64,000 nucleotides of DNA from NCBI GenBank assembly GCA_023634235.1, contig JAMKCF010000136.1, positions 62,001 through 126,000 on the forward strand, read 5' to 3'. A program made the translations under genes and the position numbers. Position 1 is the stretch's first letter. Each line of letters begins with the position of its first letter. This DNA is from Pisaster brevispinus (lineage: Eukaryota; Echinodermata; Asteroidea; Forcipulatida; Asteriidae). The notes under the pieces are model-generated. The model was given only the letters and a program-made list of their open reading frames with translations, was not told the DNA's origin and did not search any database. Positions 61,601 to 64,000 of this stretch are shown in pieces.

Positions 61601-62398
61601 AGAGATATTGAAAAATTCCACGGGCCGCTGCGAAGCAAGGTCTCGCCGGCCGGGGTAATGGCCCAAAATAAATTTGAGGTGAAATTGGGAATAACTCCCG
61701 TTCTAGGTGGGCTAGAGAGATGAATTTTTGACCTGACTGTGCCTTAGGTATCCCTGCATCCACAATTTAGACTTTTGCGGCCGATGAGGGCAGGTTTCAC
61801 ACCGGAAAATACCAGCAAGCGGGGACGCTACAAACCCCCCGCAAAACACTTTCAACTCGTTTTTGCTAGCAAAGAGACAAAGACAAAATAAGGATGGTCA
61901 TTTCACCACAAAGGCATCATCGGATCTGCACAAGTTTTATTCCACTGGTAAGCCCGTCTCAAGGGCTATCTCCGCCATGAAATTGGGGTTGCTGACGATT
62001 TTGTAGGCGAGGCGAGCGGCCTGGATGTTAGGCCTACCCCTAAGAGATGTTGACAAATTCCAGGGGCCGCTGCGAAGCAAGGTCTCGCCGGCCGGGGTAA
62101 TGGCCCAAAATAAATTTGAGGGGAAATTGGAAATAACTTAAGTTCTAGGGGGGCTAGAGAGATGAATTTTTGACCTGACTCTGCCTTAGGTATCCCTTCA
62201 TCCGAAAATTTGACTTTCACGGCCGATGATGGCAGGGTCCACACCGGAAAAGACCAGCAAGTGGGGACGCTACAAACCCCTCGCAAAACACTTTCAACTC
62301 GTTTTTGCTGTTAAAGAGACAAAGACAAAATAAGGATGGTCATTTTACCCCCAAAGCATCATCGGATCTGCACAAGTTTTATACCACTGGAAAGCCCG

Positions 62399-64000
62399 TC
62401 TAGACTAGACTTCCCTGAAGACTTTTTCTGTGTGGGGACATGGCCAAATCCCAAAACCTGGGCAATTAGGAGCTTTCTACCAAAAAGTGACGCCATCTTT
62501 GTTGCCCAAAAAACCTCAATAATTCATGGAATAAAATCGTTGCGGTCTTCAAATTTTAACCAGCACCATCGGCGGAGGTGTCCGCAAAAAGTGATGGCCA
62601 AAAATCGGCATGTTACCGGGGGTCGAATTTTTCGAATAATTGACCCTATCGCCATTTTGAATTTTGGGGTCGAACATAAAAGTGCGATTTGACGGTGCAG
62701 CATTCTAGACTAGAATTCCCTGAAGACCTTTTCTGTGTTGGGACATGGCAGAATCCCAAAACCTGGGCAATTTTCAGCTTTCTACCAAAAAGTTACGCCA
62801 TCTTTGTTGCCCAAAAAACCTCAATAATTCATGGAATAAAATCGTTGCGGTCTTCAAATTCGAACCAGCATCATCGGCGGAGGTGTCCGCGAAAAGTGAT
62901 CGCCAAAATTCGGCATGTTACCGGGGGTCGAATTTTTTGAATAATTGACAGGTAGTACCCTGTCGCCGATTCGAATTTTGGGGTCGAAAATAAAAGTGCA
63001 ATTTGATGGTGCAGCATTCTAGACTAGACTTCCCTGAAGACCTTTTCTGTGTGGGGACATGGCCAAATCCCAAAACCGGTAAAATTAGGAGCTTTCTACC
63101 AAACAGGTGACGCCATCTTTGTTGCCCAAAAAACCTCAAACATTCATGGAATAAAATCGTTGCGGTCTTCAAATTCGATCCAGCACCATCGGCGGAGGTG
63201 TCCGCAAAAAGTGATTGCCAAAAAACGGCATGTTACCGGGGTCGAATTTTTGGAATAATTGACAGGTAGTACCTTGTCGCCATTTTGAATTTTGGATCGA
63301 AAATAAAAGTGCCATTTGACGGAGCAGCATTCTAGACTAGACTTCCCTGAAGACCTTTTCTGTGTGGGGACATGGCCAAATCCCAAAACCTGGGCAATTA
63401 GGAGCTTTCTACAAAAAATTGCGCCATCTTTGTTGCCCCAAAAACCTCAATAATTCATGGAATAAAATCGATGCGGTCTTCAAATTCGAACCAGCACCAT
63501 CGGCGGAGGTGTCCGCAAAAAGTGATGGCCAAAAATCGGCATGTTACCGGGGGTCGAATTTTTCGAATAATTGACCCTATCGCCATTTTGAATTTTGGGG
63601 TCGAACATAAAAGTGCGATTTGACGGTGCAGCATTCTAGACTAGAATTCCCTGAAGACCTTTTCTGTGTGGGGACATGGCCAAATCCCAAAACCTGGGAA
63701 ATTTTCAGCTTTCTACCAAAAAGTTACGCCATCTTTGTTGCCCAAAAAACCTCAATAATTCATGGAATAAAATCGTTGCGGTCTTCAAATTCGAACCAGC
63801 ATCATCGGCGGAGGTGTCCGCGAAAAGTGATCGCCAAAATTCGGCATGTTACCGGGGGTCGAATTTTTAGAATAATTGACAGGTAGTACCCTGTCGCCGA
63901 TTCGAATTTTGGGGTCGAAAATAAAAGTGCAATTTGATGGTGCAGCATTCTAGACTAGACTTCCCTGAAGACCTTTTCTGTGTGGGGACATGGCCAAATC
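62399..64000. repeat. 314-bp satellite resumes, 5 diverged copies to window edge
   Basis: The same monomer as at 35205-40655 and in the same orientation, but more diverged, with units of about 300-320 bp (some lack the aggtagtaccctg stretch). Variants agaattccctgaag and attttcagctttctacc recur at a 931-bp offset (62710 and 63641), indicating a three-monomer higher-order unit here. The array continues beyond the window. Confidence 0.95.

Larger units (their letters stand above)
40656..62398. repeat. 442-bp satellite array, about 49 copies
   Basis: The monomer contains gcggggacgctacaaacccc, aacaccttcaactcgttttt, acaagttttataccactgga, ttgctgacgattctgtaggc, gcgagcggcctggatgttag, caaggtctcgccggccgggg and gcaggtttcacaccggaaaa. 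The period is 441-443 bp. The first unit (40656-40870) is diverged and lacks about 240 bp. An out-of-register junction lies at about 50349. An 89-codon minus-strand frame (MDAGIPKAQSGQKF...) recurs in many copies but is broken in others, and the differences are mainly non-synonymous, so I treat it as non-coding. Confidence 0.97.

Overview
The window is eukaryotic nuclear DNA, most likely from a marine deuterostome invertebrate. The GGGCCCAATTTCATAA-type palindromic MITEs and the intron-rich CBP80 gene make me favour an echinoderm; species is not resolvable from the sequence. There are no bacterial-type genes, operons, CRISPR arrays or rRNA. About three quarters of the window is tandem or interspersed repeat, and nearly all long open frames are by-products of satellites.

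Left part (1-6.9 kb): three exons of NCBP1 (nuclear cap-binding protein 1, CBP80) lie on the minus strand at 4628-4537, 3322-3238 and 2800-2573, and the gene runs off the left edge. The exon expected between the first two is absent; a 31-bp minisatellite fills that intron. A Penelope-like fragment, a 32-bp tandem repeat and a 16-bp-arm hairpin lie upstream of the exons.

Middle-left (6.9-22.8 kb): a 78-bp satellite (26 codons, hence long artefactual frames on both strands) is broken into blocks. Two well-bounded non-autonomous DNA transposons (7204-8341 with a 9-bp target duplication; 9212-9889) are inserted cleanly into it. A duplicated cassette alternates with it, carrying a strong 3' splice site and a short terminal-exon-like frame, with about five copies plus fragments. 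One upstream candidate exon (11279-11371) is phase-compatible with that cassette. A 1421-bp direct duplication at 20.1-22.8 kb carries a foldback element with arms of about 175 bp.

Middle (22.8-35.2 kb): dispersed repeats and AT-rich sequence, a tRNA-like SINE head, two candidate minus-strand exons of an unrecognised gene (27259-27010 and 26128-25860), a candidate first coding exon (33942-33859), clusters of GGGCCCAATTTCATA MITEs, and decayed LINE reverse-transcriptase fragments on both strands.

Right part (35.2-64 kb): a 314-bp satellite (about 17 copies), then about 49 copies of a 442-bp satellite, then the 314-bp satellite again to the window edge. Both families show nested higher-order repeats (628, about 931, 885, 1327 and about 2652 bp). 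This layered organisation is the most striking feature and is a candidate centromeric or pericentromeric block. The only confidently named gene is NCBP1; all other coding calls are tentative.
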